Positions 1 to 5,614 of a stretch of DNA of 5,615 nt are shown here, one piece after another. Position 1 is the stretch's first letter; each line of letters begins with the position of its first letter. Under the pieces are notes generated by a model. The model had not been told where the DNA came from, searched no databases, and saw nothing but the letters and a program-made list of their open reading frames with translations. The position numbers and the translations under genes were made by a program. The DNA comes from Planctomycetes bacterium RBG_16_41_13. GTDB taxonomy: Bacteria; Planctomycetota; Brocadiia; Brocadiales; Brocadiaceae. Location: NCBI GenBank assembly GCA_001828295.1, contig MHYI01000093.1, positions 1 through 5,615 of the forward strand, in the 5' to 3' direction.

Positions 1-1
1 A

Positions 2-370
2 ATACCTATTGTGCCGCCTCTGGCGAAAGGGAACGACGGAGAAATATATAACATTAACGCAGATAGCGTAGCGGCATTTATCGCAAAGGCGCTTGGGGCG
101 GAAAAACTCGTGTTTTTATCGAATACTCATGGTATTATGACAAGACCAAACGACGAAACTTCTTTTGTTTCCACTCTGCATGAGGACGAGGCACATTCGC
201 TTATTAATAAAAAAATTATCAACGGAGGAATGCTTCCCAAAGTATTCGCCTGTATTGCTGCTGTAAAAGCAGGTGTTAAAAAGGCACATATCATTAACGG
301 GCAAATACCCCATGCACTTTTGCTGGAGATTTTTACCGATAAAGGAGTGGGAACCCAGATCATTGTTTAG
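2..370 (+). CDS. argB: Acetylglutamate kinase, C-terminal part (5' end outside window)
   Basis: ArgB phosphorylates N-acetyl-L-glutamate with ATP, the second and usually feedback-controlled step of cytosolic arginine synthesis. The frame is open from base 2, so this is the last 122 residues of a protein normally near 290-300; the true start lies upstream. Visible family motifs, in fragment numbering: the substrate/catalytic segment NINAD (17-21), the nucleotide-side loop LSNTHGIM (39-46), GGMLPK (75-80) whose K80 matches the catalytic lysine of the C-terminal half, and the ending with HIINGQIPHALLLEIFTD (96-113) followed by KGVGT. H96, E109 and G115 have the spacing of the arginine-binding residues of hexameric, arginine-inhibited kinases, so feedback inhibition is likely (inference). 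The loop normally reads LTD or LSD; here it is LSN. argD follows after 106 bp, fitting an arginine gene cluster. Confidence 0.95.
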   Translation: MPIVPPLAKGNDGEIYNINADSVAAFIAKALGAEKLVFLSNTHGIMTRPNDETSFVSTLHEDEAHSLINKKIINGGMLPKVFACIAAVKAGVKKAHIINGQIPHALLLEIFTDKGVGTQIIV

Positions 371-476
371 CAGCCGGTATGGGCATTTTTTTAACAATTT
401 ATTTTTTTGAAAAAACGAAACAGTTGCGTAATTTTTTATTTTCTATTTATCTGTCTTTTTGAAATAATTCACTGTA

Positions 477-1658
477 ATGAATACGCAAGAAATCCAAAAT
501 ATTTATGAACGCTACGTTATTCCCAATTACACCAGAAATCCGATATTGCTGGTAAAGGGGAATGGTGTGGAAATATGGGACGCTGAAGGCAAACGTTACC
601 TCGATCTTTTTTCAGGTTGGGCAGTCAGTCTGCTTGGGCATTGCCATCCCGCGACGGTAAAAGCCATTCAAAACCAGGCGGCAAAACTGCAGCATGCTCC
701 GAACATTTATTACACTGAGCCACAGGGCATGCTGGCAAAATATATTTCTGAAAAATCGTTTGGAGGGCAATGCTTTTTTTGTAACAGCGGTGCAGAGGCA
801 AATGAAGCGGCTATTAAACTTGCACGTATTCATAACTCTGCGAGGGGAAAATACAAAATCATCACCTTCTCCGACTCATTCCACGGCAGAACGATTGCCA
901 CAGTAACGGCAACCGCACAGCCAAAATATCACAAGGGGTTTGCGCCGCTTGTTGAAGGGTTCTCCTATGTTCCTTTTAATGACATCGAAGCATTACGAAA
1001 TGCTATTGACGACAAAACCTGTGCAATCATGCTGGAAACAATTCAGGGTGAGGGCGGTATTAACATAGCAACCAATGAATTTTTGAGGGGTATAAGAAAT
1101 ATTTGCAATGAAAAAGGATTGCTGCTAATCCTCGATGAAGTACAATGCGGAATGGGAAGAACGGGCAAATACTTTGCTTATCAACATTATGGCATTGAGC
1201 CGGACATTATGACATTAGCAAAGGCGTTGGGTGGTGGAGTCGCAATCGGAGCTATGACGGCAAAAAAAGAAGTAGCCAAAGACCTCGTACCGGGCAGCCA
1301 TGCTTCCACCTTTGGAGGAAACCCCCTGGCATGTGCAGCAGGAGTCGCTGTGTTTGAAACCATTGAGAAAGAAAATCTGCTGGATAATACAAAAAAGATG
1401 GGGGATTACGCCATGGAACAATTGCGCCTGCTCAAAACACAATGCAATATTATTAAAGAAATACGCGGTGTCGGTCTTATGATAGGAATTGAACTCACAA
1501 TAAACGGAAGTACTATCATTAAAGATTGCATTCAGGCGGGTCTGTTTCTCAATTGTACCCACGACACGGTTATCCGGTTTATGCCCCCTCTTAACGTAAA
1601 AAAAGAACACATCGATGAGGGTTTGGGTATTTTAAAAACAGTCCTCTCAAACTATTAA
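477..1658 (+). CDS. argD: Acetylornithine aminotransferase (class III, PLP-dependent)
   Basis: This enzyme transfers an amino group from glutamate to N-acetylglutamate semialdehyde, giving N-acetylornithine, in the cytosol. It has 393 residues, normal for the family, and is intact. Landmarks: NSGAEANE (103-110) of the PLP phosphate site, FHGRT (135-139), ETIQGEGG (187-194), DEVQCGMGRTG (220-230) with D220 expected to contact the pyridine nitrogen, the Schiff-base lysine K249 in LAKALGGG, and STFGGNP (277-283), whose threonine reaches the cofactor phosphate of the partner subunit. The N terminus (IYERYVIPNYTRNPI) starts where the family usually does, so the ATG at 477 is accepted although no Shine-Dalgarno precedes it. 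Class III relatives (ornithine, succinylornithine or GABA aminotransferases) are similar, but the position between argB and argF argues strongly for ArgD. Some ArgD proteins also act in lysine synthesis; that cannot be judged here. Confidence 0.96.
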   Translation: MNTQEIQNIYERYVIPNYTRNPILLVKGNGVEIWDAEGKRYLDLFSGWAVSLLGHCHPATVKAIQNQAAKLQHAPNIYYTEPQGMLAKYISEKSFGGQCFFCNSGAEANEAAIKLARIHNSARGKYKIITFSDSFHGRTIATVTATAQPKYHKGFAPLVEGFSYVPFNDIEALRNAIDDKTCAIMLETIQGEGGINIATNEFLRGIRNICNEKGLLLILDEVQCGMGRTGKYFAYQHYGIEPDIMTLAKALGGGVAIGAMTAKKEVAKDLVPGSHASTFGGNPLACAAGVAVFETIEKENLLDNTKKMGDYAMEQLRLLKTQCNIIKEIRGVGLMIGIELTINGSTIIKDCIQAGLFLNCTHDTVIRFMPPLNVKKEHIDEGLGILKTVLSNY

Positions 1659-1673
1659 TGTGTCAAAATATTT

Positions 1674-2597
1674 ATGAAAAACAAAGATTTAATTTCTATT
1701 GCAGACCTGTCACGGCCTGAGATCGAGGAGATTTTTCAGGTTACAAAAGAGTTGAAAGACCTGCACATAAAGGGTGTTGAGGAAAAATGCCTGAGCGGAA
1801 AAATTCTCGGGCTCATCTTTGAGAAAAGTTCCATGCGCACACGGGTGTCCCTGGAAGTGGCAATTGTGCAATTGGGCGGTTATGCCATCTATCAGACACA
1901 GACTGAAATTAATCTTGGCAAAAGAGAGGCAATTAAAGATGTAGCAAAAGTGTTGTCACGTTATTTAAACGGGATAGCGATCCGCACATTTGGACACGAC
2001 ACGGTGCAGGAATTGGCAAAATACGCAGCTATTCCCGTCATAAATGCCTTAACGGATCTTTACCACCCGTGCCAGGCGCTCACTGATGTATATACGATTC
2101 TGGAAAAATTCAAGACCCTGGAAAATATAAAGATAGTTTTTATTGGAGACGGAAACAACGTTGCAAAATCTCTTGCACAAACCTGCATAAAATTAGACAT
2201 AGATTTCCACATTGCCTCTCCAAAAGGCTACGAATTCGATGCGGATTTCATTTCGGAACTGAAACACATGGCGAACGGAAAAAACCTGATTCACCTTTAC
2301 CGGAATCCCGAAGAAGCATCAGAGAATGCCAACGTTATTTATACAGATACATGGACCAGCATGGGACAGGAAGCTGAAGCAGAAATACGCAGACAGGCTT
2401 TTAAAAATTATCAGGTCAATGCTGAGCTTTTGAAAAAATGCGCTGACAATGTCAAGGTAATGCACTGCCTGCCTGCCCATAGGGGTGAAGAAATTACCGA
2501 TGAGGTGATCGATGGCAAATGGTCGGTCGTATATGATCAGGCTGAAAACAGGCTCCACGTTGAAAAGGCAATTTTAAAACTTTTATTAGTCAGATAA
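1674..2597 (+). CDS. argF: Ornithine carbamoyltransferase
   Basis: This enzyme condenses carbamoyl phosphate with ornithine to give citrulline in the cytosol; members usually work as trimers. The protein is 307 residues, the usual bacterial anabolic length. The carbamoyl-phosphate loop is SSMRTR (52-57), a variant of the common STRTR pattern. HPCQALTD starts at H131 and provides the second phosphate-binding segment. The ornithine loop is DTWTSMG with SMG at 229-231, and [11 protein letters not shown] (from M263) holds the catalytic cysteine C265. The ornithine SMG loop and the HCLP motif separate it from aspartate carbamoyltransferase. N-acetylornithine transcarbamylase is less likely, since the ornithine-type motifs are intact. 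It starts 15 bp after argD and ends 4 bp before rph, so it is translated from a shared mRNA. No Shine-Dalgarno is visible before the ATG. Confidence 0.96.
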   Translation: MKNKDLISIADLSRPEIEEIFQVTKELKDLHIKGVEEKCLSGKILGLIFEKSSMRTRVSLEVAIVQLGGYAIYQTQTEINLGKREAIKDVAKVLSRYLNGIAIRTFGHDTVQELAKYAAIPVINALTDLYHPCQALTDVYTILEKFKTLENIKIVFIGDGNNVAKSLAQTCIKLDIDFHIASPKGYEFDADFISELKHMANGKNLIHLYRNPEEASENANVIYTDTWTSMGQEAEAEIRRQAFKNYQVNAELLKKCADNVKVMHCLPAHRGEEITDEVIDGKWSVVYDQAENRLHVEKAILKLLLVR

Positions 2598-2601
2598 AAC
2601 C

Positions 2602-3318
2602 ATGAGAGTTGACAACCGCAAGTACGATGAATTACGCCCTGTTACCATCACAAGAAATTTTACCAAATATTCTGCCGGGTCTATTCTTGTAGAATCGGGC
2701 AATACAAAAGTTATTTGTACTGCTTCAATAGAAGAATACGTGCCGCCACACATTAAAAATACCGGCACGGGATGGATTACCGCTGAATATTCGCTATTGC
2801 CGGGCGCGACGCCTTCCAGGGTGCCAAGAGAATCCACAAAAGGAAAGATATCCGGAAGAACGCACGAAATTCAACGCCTTATAGGCCGCTCTTTACGGGC
2901 AATTTGCGATCTTGCGCTGTTAAAAGAACGAACGATCTGGATCGATTGTGACGTAATTCAGGCTGACGGAGGTACCCGCACGGCTGCAATCACAGGAGGG
3001 TATATCGCATTGGCAGACGCGGTGCAATGGTTACTCGATAAAAATGTTATCAAGGAAAATCCCCTCATCAATAGTGTCGCAGCCACAAGCGCAGGAATTG
3101 TAAATAATATCGCATTGCTGGATCTGTGCTATGCAGAGGATGCTGCTGCGCAGGTAGACATGAACTTTGTAATGACCGGCAGTGGAAAATATATTGAAGT
3201 ACAGGGCACAGGCGAAGAATACGCCTTTGATGAAGATCAATTAGCAAAAATGCTCACATTAGCCCGTAAGGGAATTTGTGAAATAACTGAAATTCAAAAA
3301 AAGGCGCTGGGAACGTAA
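2602..3318 (+). CDS. rph: Ribonuclease PH
   Basis: RNase PH is a phosphate-dependent 3'-5' exoribonuclease that trims nucleotides after the CCA end of tRNA precursors and degrades structured RNA; it forms a hexameric ring. The 238 residues match the family length exactly. The N-terminal block ([16 protein letters not shown], then [15 protein letters not shown]) is typical. Phosphate-binding arginines are seen as R86 in [17 protein letters not shown] and R126 in [15 protein letters not shown]. The paired aspartates D180 and D186 lie in [15 protein letters not shown], and [16 protein letters not shown] is the conserved C-terminal block. The fold is complete and should be active. The start lies only 4 bp after the argF stop, without a clear Shine-Dalgarno, which suggests translational coupling to argF. 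rph next to rdgB is a common bacterial pairing. Confidence 0.97.
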   Translation: MRVDNRKYDELRPVTITRNFTKYSAGSILVESGNTKVICTASIEEYVPPHIKNTGTGWITAEYSLLPGATPSRVPRESTKGKISGRTHEIQRLIGRSLRAICDLALLKERTIWIDCDVIQADGGTRTAAITGGYIALADAVQWLLDKNVIKENPLINSVAATSAGIVNNIALLDLCYAEDAAAQVDMNFVMTGSGKYIEVQGTGEEYAFDEDQLAKMLTLARKGICEITEIQKKALGT

Positions 3319-3346
3319 TAAGGGACTTGGGATTTTCTATTAACCG

Positions 3347-3388
3347 TAGCAATCAGCAATCAGCAGTCAGCAGTCAGCAGTCGGCAAA
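3347..3388. repeat. Tandem heptanucleotide array (CAGCAGT type), rph-rdgB gap
   Basis: Six consecutive 7-bp units in one register: TAGCAAT, CAGCAAT, three perfect CAGCAGT, then CGGCAAA. The next bases (TTGCAGA, TTGAGGA, CTGAGCT) may be decayed units out to about 3409. It begins 28 bp after the rph stop. It has no coding potential in keeping with its neighbours and does not form a strong hairpin. It resembles in kind the short tandem heptamers described in cyanobacterial genomes, but the sequence itself gives no function. Confidence 0.85.
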
Positions 3389-3415
3389 TTGCAGATTGAG
3401 GACTGAGCTCTTAGG

Positions 3416-3436
3416 ATTTCTCCCTTTGGCAGAAAT
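3416..3436. repeat. Small inverted repeat, possible relic of an interspersed palindrome
   Basis: ATTTCT (3416-3421) and AGAAAT (3431-3436) are perfect inverted arms around a 9-base centre. The block, followed by GACA, resembles a palindromic intergenic sequence I recall from many bacterial genomes (GATTTCTC, centre, GAAATGACA). No T-run follows, so it is a poor candidate for an intrinsic terminator of rph. Assignment to a repeat family is from memory and unchecked. Confidence 0.35.
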
Positions 3437-3457
3437 GACAATTACAGGCATATTAAA

Positions 3458-3486
3458 TTCTTCTATGTCTCTAAAGATGTTATAAT
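3458..3486 (+). promoter_or_regulatory. Probable sigma-70 type promoter of rdgB (extended -10)
   Basis: TGTTATAAT at 3478-3486 is a perfect extended -10 element: TG, one base, then the consensus TATAAT (3481-3486). A weak -35 candidate, TTCTTC (3458-3463), lies 17 bp upstream; extended -10 promoters tolerate a poor -35. Transcription would start near 3492-3494, giving a leader of about 63 nt before the ATG at 3556. The location in the only sizeable gap before rdgB supports it. AT-rich sequence can give chance matches. Confidence 0.55.
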
Positions 3487-3544
3487 TCATCAGGAAAATG
3501 TGGTGTTTTTACCGTTGGTTACCATTAATAATACGAAGAAATGC

Positions 3545-3550
3545 AGGAGG
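3545..3550 (+). promoter_or_regulatory. Strong Shine-Dalgarno that fixes the rdgB start
   Basis: AGGAGG sits five bases before the ATG at 3556. An earlier in-frame ATG at 3541 would place this site inside the coding region, and no site precedes that ATG. The downstream start is therefore preferred. This is the only full Shine-Dalgarno seen before any gene in the window. Confidence 0.8.
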
Positions 3551-3555
3551 CTGAA

Positions 3556-4197
3556 ATGGGTTCATATGTGAACGAGATTCATTCAAAGACAATTGTTATT
3601 ACCACGCAAAATCAGAAGAAAAAAGAGGAAATATTAGCTATCACAGGAAACATTCCGGGCATTATTTTTCGCGATACCGAAGATTTTCCTTTTATCCCTG
3701 TGGTGGAAGAAGACGGTAAAACCTTCAGGGACAATGCGATTAAAAAAGCAACCACCCTGGCAAAGGCATGTAATACATGGGCAATGGCTGATGATTCGGG
3801 GCTTGAAATACAAGCGTTAAATGGACGTCCGGGCGTTCTTTCAAACAGGTATGCAGGCCCTGGCGCCACAGACGAAACAAATATACAAAAAGTACTCTCT
3901 GAATTATATAACTTTACCGAAGAAAAACGCGCAGCCAGATTTGTCTGTTCCATTGCACTGGCAAGTCCGCACGAATTACTATTTGTGGTAGAAGATTACT
4001 GCGAAGGGTTTATCGCAAAAGAACCAAGAGGTTCCGGGGGTTTTGGGTACGATCCTATTTTTTTCGTACCATATTACAATCAGACACTTGCAGAGCTTTC
4101 CCAATTTTCGACATCGGTTAAGAATAAAATCAGCCATCGGGCAAAGGCATTGCAACAATTTAAGGAACGCATAGCCCCCCTTTTGCGTAATAGATAA
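3556..4197 (+). CDS. rdgB: RdgB/HAM1 family XTP/dITP (non-canonical purine NTP) pyrophosphatase
   Basis: This enzyme hydrolyses XTP, ITP and dITP to monophosphates plus pyrophosphate, keeping deaminated purines out of DNA and RNA; it acts in the cytosol as a Mg-dependent dimer. From the ATG at 3556 it has 213 residues, slightly longer than the usual 195-205; the excess is an unconserved N-terminal lead of about ten residues. Motifs: TTQNQKKKEEI (16-26), the nucleotide-binding entry segment; FRDNAIKKA (57-65); MADDSGLEIQALNGRPGVLSNRYAG (77-101) with the metal-binding and catalytic D79/D80; GSGGFGYDPIFF (159-170); and KNKISHRAKAL (189-199), the base-recognition segment. All key residues are present. 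It has its own likely promoter, so it can be expressed apart from the arginine-rph unit, though read-through from rph is possible. It converges on porB. Confidence 0.95.
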   Translation: MGSYVNEIHSKTIVITTQNQKKKEEILAITGNIPGIIFRDTEDFPFIPVVEEDGKTFRDNAIKKATTLAKACNTWAMADDSGLEIQALNGRPGVLSNRYAGPGATDETNIQKVLSELYNFTEEKRAARFVCSIALASPHELLFVVEDYCEGFIAKEPRGSGGFGYDPIFFVPYYNQTLAELSQFSTSVKNKISHRAKALQQFKERIAPLLRNR

Positions 4198-4232
4198 TAT
4201 ACGTATTGGTTTGTAACCTGAACCCGCAGTGG

Positions 4233-4334
4233 GTATTTATTATACAAGGATAGATGAAGTGATAGTTTTTTGTGTTTTTTGTGCCTTTTCGCGGCTAAAC
4301 CGTATTTATACAAGGATAGATGATGAGGTGATAG
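4233..4334. repeat. Duplicated 18-bp sequence in the rdgB-porB convergent gap
   Basis: TTATACAAGGATAGATGA occurs exactly at 4240-4257 and again at 4306-4323, 66 bp apart in the same orientation. Both copies have GTATTTA just before and GTGATAG shortly after (4259-4265 and 4328-4334), so each unit spans about 33 bp with small indels. Between them lie two TTTTTTGTG repeats (4266-4283) and a short GC-richer piece. No start or reading frame makes sense here. This convergent gap probably carries transcript ends, but I see only a weak ACCC/GGGT stem (4222-4234) and no clear intrinsic terminator. Confidence 0.8.
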
Positions 4335-4358
4335 CGTACCCATCCGAATAACGTAATT

Positions 4359-5288
4359 TCAACCCTGAATTCCCTTCCAATACTGATCAACGAATGACTG
4401 GATTTGACTGATCACCCCTTCCTGCCTCACCGGCTGAAAGAGATGTGAAAATCTTCCCTGTTCCCTCAAATATTCTTCAACGGGTTTAAATTTTCGTGGG
4501 ATAATCGTGTGCCTTATTTCACCATAAACAGCCTCTTTCAACGCCCAAATGCCTGTATCGACCGCAAGTTTTGCAAGTTTTGCCGAATGTGACGGATCGG
4601 TATTCCATCCCGGAGGACATGGAGAAAGATTAATAAACAATTTTGGCCCTTTATAGTGTTTTGCCTTTTCAAATTTATTTATCAAATCCACCGGATGGGC
4701 GGGAGAAAGTGTTGCAAGATACGGAGGTTTATGGCTTCTCCATATCTCAAAAAGATCCTTCTTATAAAACAACTCTCCCAACGGATTCATTTTCCCTGCC
4801 GGAGTAGTGCCCGTATTGGAAGCAAATGGCGTTGCTCCCGAAGCTTGAAAACCGGTGTTGCCATATGCCTCATTATCGGAACACAGGTAATAAAAATCTA
4901 CATTCCGGTAAAGAGCTCCGGAAGTAGATGCGAGTCCAATATCATACGCAACGCCATCTCCTGTTAATACAACTACCTTTAAATCCTCATCGGGATTTAA
5001 CCTTCCCTTTTTTATCAAAATATCAAGGGCATCCCTTATCCCCTGCGCCCCGGCAGGGGCGCATGCCATTGCCGTATAAAGCCATGAACTCCTGAAGGGC
5101 GTGTAAGGATAGACAGACAAAAGGGTAAAACATCCCGCAGCATTGACGATAACAATATTTTCCCCCAAAATCTTTAGGCAATGCCTCAATGATAAAAGCC
5201 CGCCACAACCCGCACATGCAGGGGTACCGGGATAAATATTCTCATGCAAAGGAATATCGCGAATAGATTTAATAGTATTCATCTTCAT
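4359..5288 (-). CDS. porB: Pyruvate (2-oxoacid):ferredoxin oxidoreductase, beta subunit
   Basis: The beta subunit binds thiamine diphosphate and one [4Fe-4S] cluster; with the alpha, gamma and delta subunits it interconverts pyruvate, CoA and oxidised ferredoxin with acetyl-CoA, CO2 and reduced ferredoxin in the cytosol. It has 309 residues, normal for separate beta subunits. The four cluster cysteines are visible: C25 and C28 (PACAGCGG), C53 (NAAGCF) and C224 (SPCPPGW). The thiamine motif runs from GDG (110-112) to DNEAYGNTG (138-146). The C-terminal EEYLREQGRFSHL is typical of PorB. A weak ribosome site (AAGGGTG, 5298-5304) precedes the first ATG; a second ATG two codons on is possible but worse spaced. 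The preceding reading frame on this strand is the porA end, 143 bp upstream. Pyruvate is the most likely substrate, but YGNTGFQASG differs from the commoner YMNTG-QRS pattern, so another 2-oxoacid remains possible. Confidence 0.92.
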   Translation of the reverse strand: MKMNTIKSIRDIPLHENIYPGTPACAGCGGLLSLRHCLKILGENIVIVNAAGCFTLLSVYPYTPFRSSWLYTAMACAPAGAQGIRDALDILIKKGRLNPDEDLKVVVLTGDGVAYDIGLASTSGALYRNVDFYYLCSDNEAYGNTGFQASGATPFASNTGTTPAGKMNPLGELFYKKDLFEIWRSHKPPYLATLSPAHPVDLINKFEKAKHYKGPKLFINLSPCPPGWNTDPSHSAKLAKLAVDTGIWALKEAVYGEIRHTIIPRKFKPVEEYLREQGRFSHLFQPVRQEGVISQIQSFVDQYWKGIQG

Positions 5289-5303
5289 ACAAAATCACAC
5301 CCT

Positions 5304-5366
5304 TTTGCGATTTACAATTTACAATTTACAATTTTTAAATCGTACTTCGTACATCGTAAATCGTAC
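5304..5366. repeat. Two joined heptanucleotide arrays in the porA-porB spacer
   Basis: Eight 7-bp units share one unbroken register from 5311: TTTACAA three times, TTTTTAA, then ATCGTAC, TTCGTAC, ATCGTAA and ATCGTAC. A ninth, degenerate unit (TTTGCGA) may lie at 5304-5310 and overlaps the porB ribosome site. The unit sequence changes midway while the 7-bp phase is kept. It lies between two genes that should be co-transcribed. Confidence 0.85.
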
Positions 5367-5384
5367 ATTCTTCTGTGTTTGGTT

Positions 5385-5397
5385 CTGGCTATGCCAG
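5385..5397. repeat. GC-rich hairpin in the porA-porB spacer
   Basis: CTGGC (5385-5389) and GCCAG (5393-5397) form a perfect 5-bp stem with a 3-base loop, 34 bp downstream of the porA stop. No run of T follows on the minus strand, so it is unlikely to be a full intrinsic terminator. It could be mRNA structure between the two cistrons, or the relic of a small dispersed repeat. Confidence 0.45.
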
Positions 5398-5431
5398 GTT
5401 AGGAATTTCAAAAATGTGGTTCTTCCCGATG

Positions 5432-5614
5432 TTAACCATTTCTGCCGGCGATTTTTTTCAAATTTTCCATTCCGTCCCATTCTTCTTTTGTATAAAGAAG
5501 GTATGGATCTGAAGTTGCGCCTGCTTTGTTTGCCTTTTGCAAATGTGCAAAAATCAATTCAAATTCTTCCGGACTGACGTTTTTGCCGCCAAGGCCGCCA
5601 ATGAAAGAAAGTAA
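5432..5614 (-). CDS. porA: 2-oxoacid:ferredoxin oxidoreductase alpha subunit, C-terminal end (5' part outside window)
   Basis: Reading the minus strand from 5614 gives 60 codons ending at a TAA (5434-5432), with no start in the window because the gene continues beyond the edge. The peptide begins LLSFIGGLGGKNVSPEEFE. A hydrophobic strand, then GLGG, a polar pair, and S/TPE is the usual last conserved block of PorA alpha subunits (commonly GLGGRD with ITPE). The final 40 residues (ending KKIAGRNG) are a less conserved tail. In the complex the alpha subunit carries the domains that pair with the PorB thiamine domain to form the active site. Identification rests on this short block plus its position directly upstream of porB on the same strand. 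A paralogous 2-oxoacid oxidoreductase alpha subunit would look the same. Confidence 0.75.
   Translation of the reverse strand, partial: LLSFIGGLGGKNVSPEEFELIFAHLQKANKAGATSDPYLLYTKEEWDGMENLKKIAGRNG

Noticed and set aside
371..415. Intrinsic terminator after argB (short GCC/GGC stem before seven T, and a second T7 run)
   Set aside because: The stem is only three pairs, too weak to support a terminator; the T runs fit a generally AT-rich 106-bp gap.
424..468. Promoter for argD (TTGCGT, or AATAAT at 463-468)
   Set aside because: No -35/-10 pair has both acceptable spacing and match; a leaderless start from AATAAT is conceivable but unsupported.
1215..1610. 131-codon minus-strand frame inside argD
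   Set aside because: It lies entirely opposite a well-conserved aminotransferase; its cysteine- and phenylalanine-rich peptide is typical of an antisense shadow.
3347..3388. CRISPR array
   Set aside because: The units are 7 bp and contiguous with no spacers, so this is a tandem repeat.
4222..4238. Terminator between rdgB and porB (ACCC-GCAGT-GGGT then ATTTATT)
   Set aside because: A four-pair stem without a proper T-run is not convincing, though a transcript end must lie in this gap.
4240..4323. Insertion sequence or target-site duplication
   Set aside because: Only 48 bp lies between the 18-bp copies, with no inverted ends or transposase; similarity also extends outside the 18 bp.
4080..4343. 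87-codon minus-strand frame across the rdgB end and the convergent gap
   Set aside because: It overlaps the conserved 3' end of rdgB in antisense and the repeat pair, its sequence is low in complexity, and it shows no family motif.
5305..5577. 90-codon plus-strand frame at the window end
   Set aside because: It crosses the heptamer array and runs antisense to the porA tail, and resembles no protein family.
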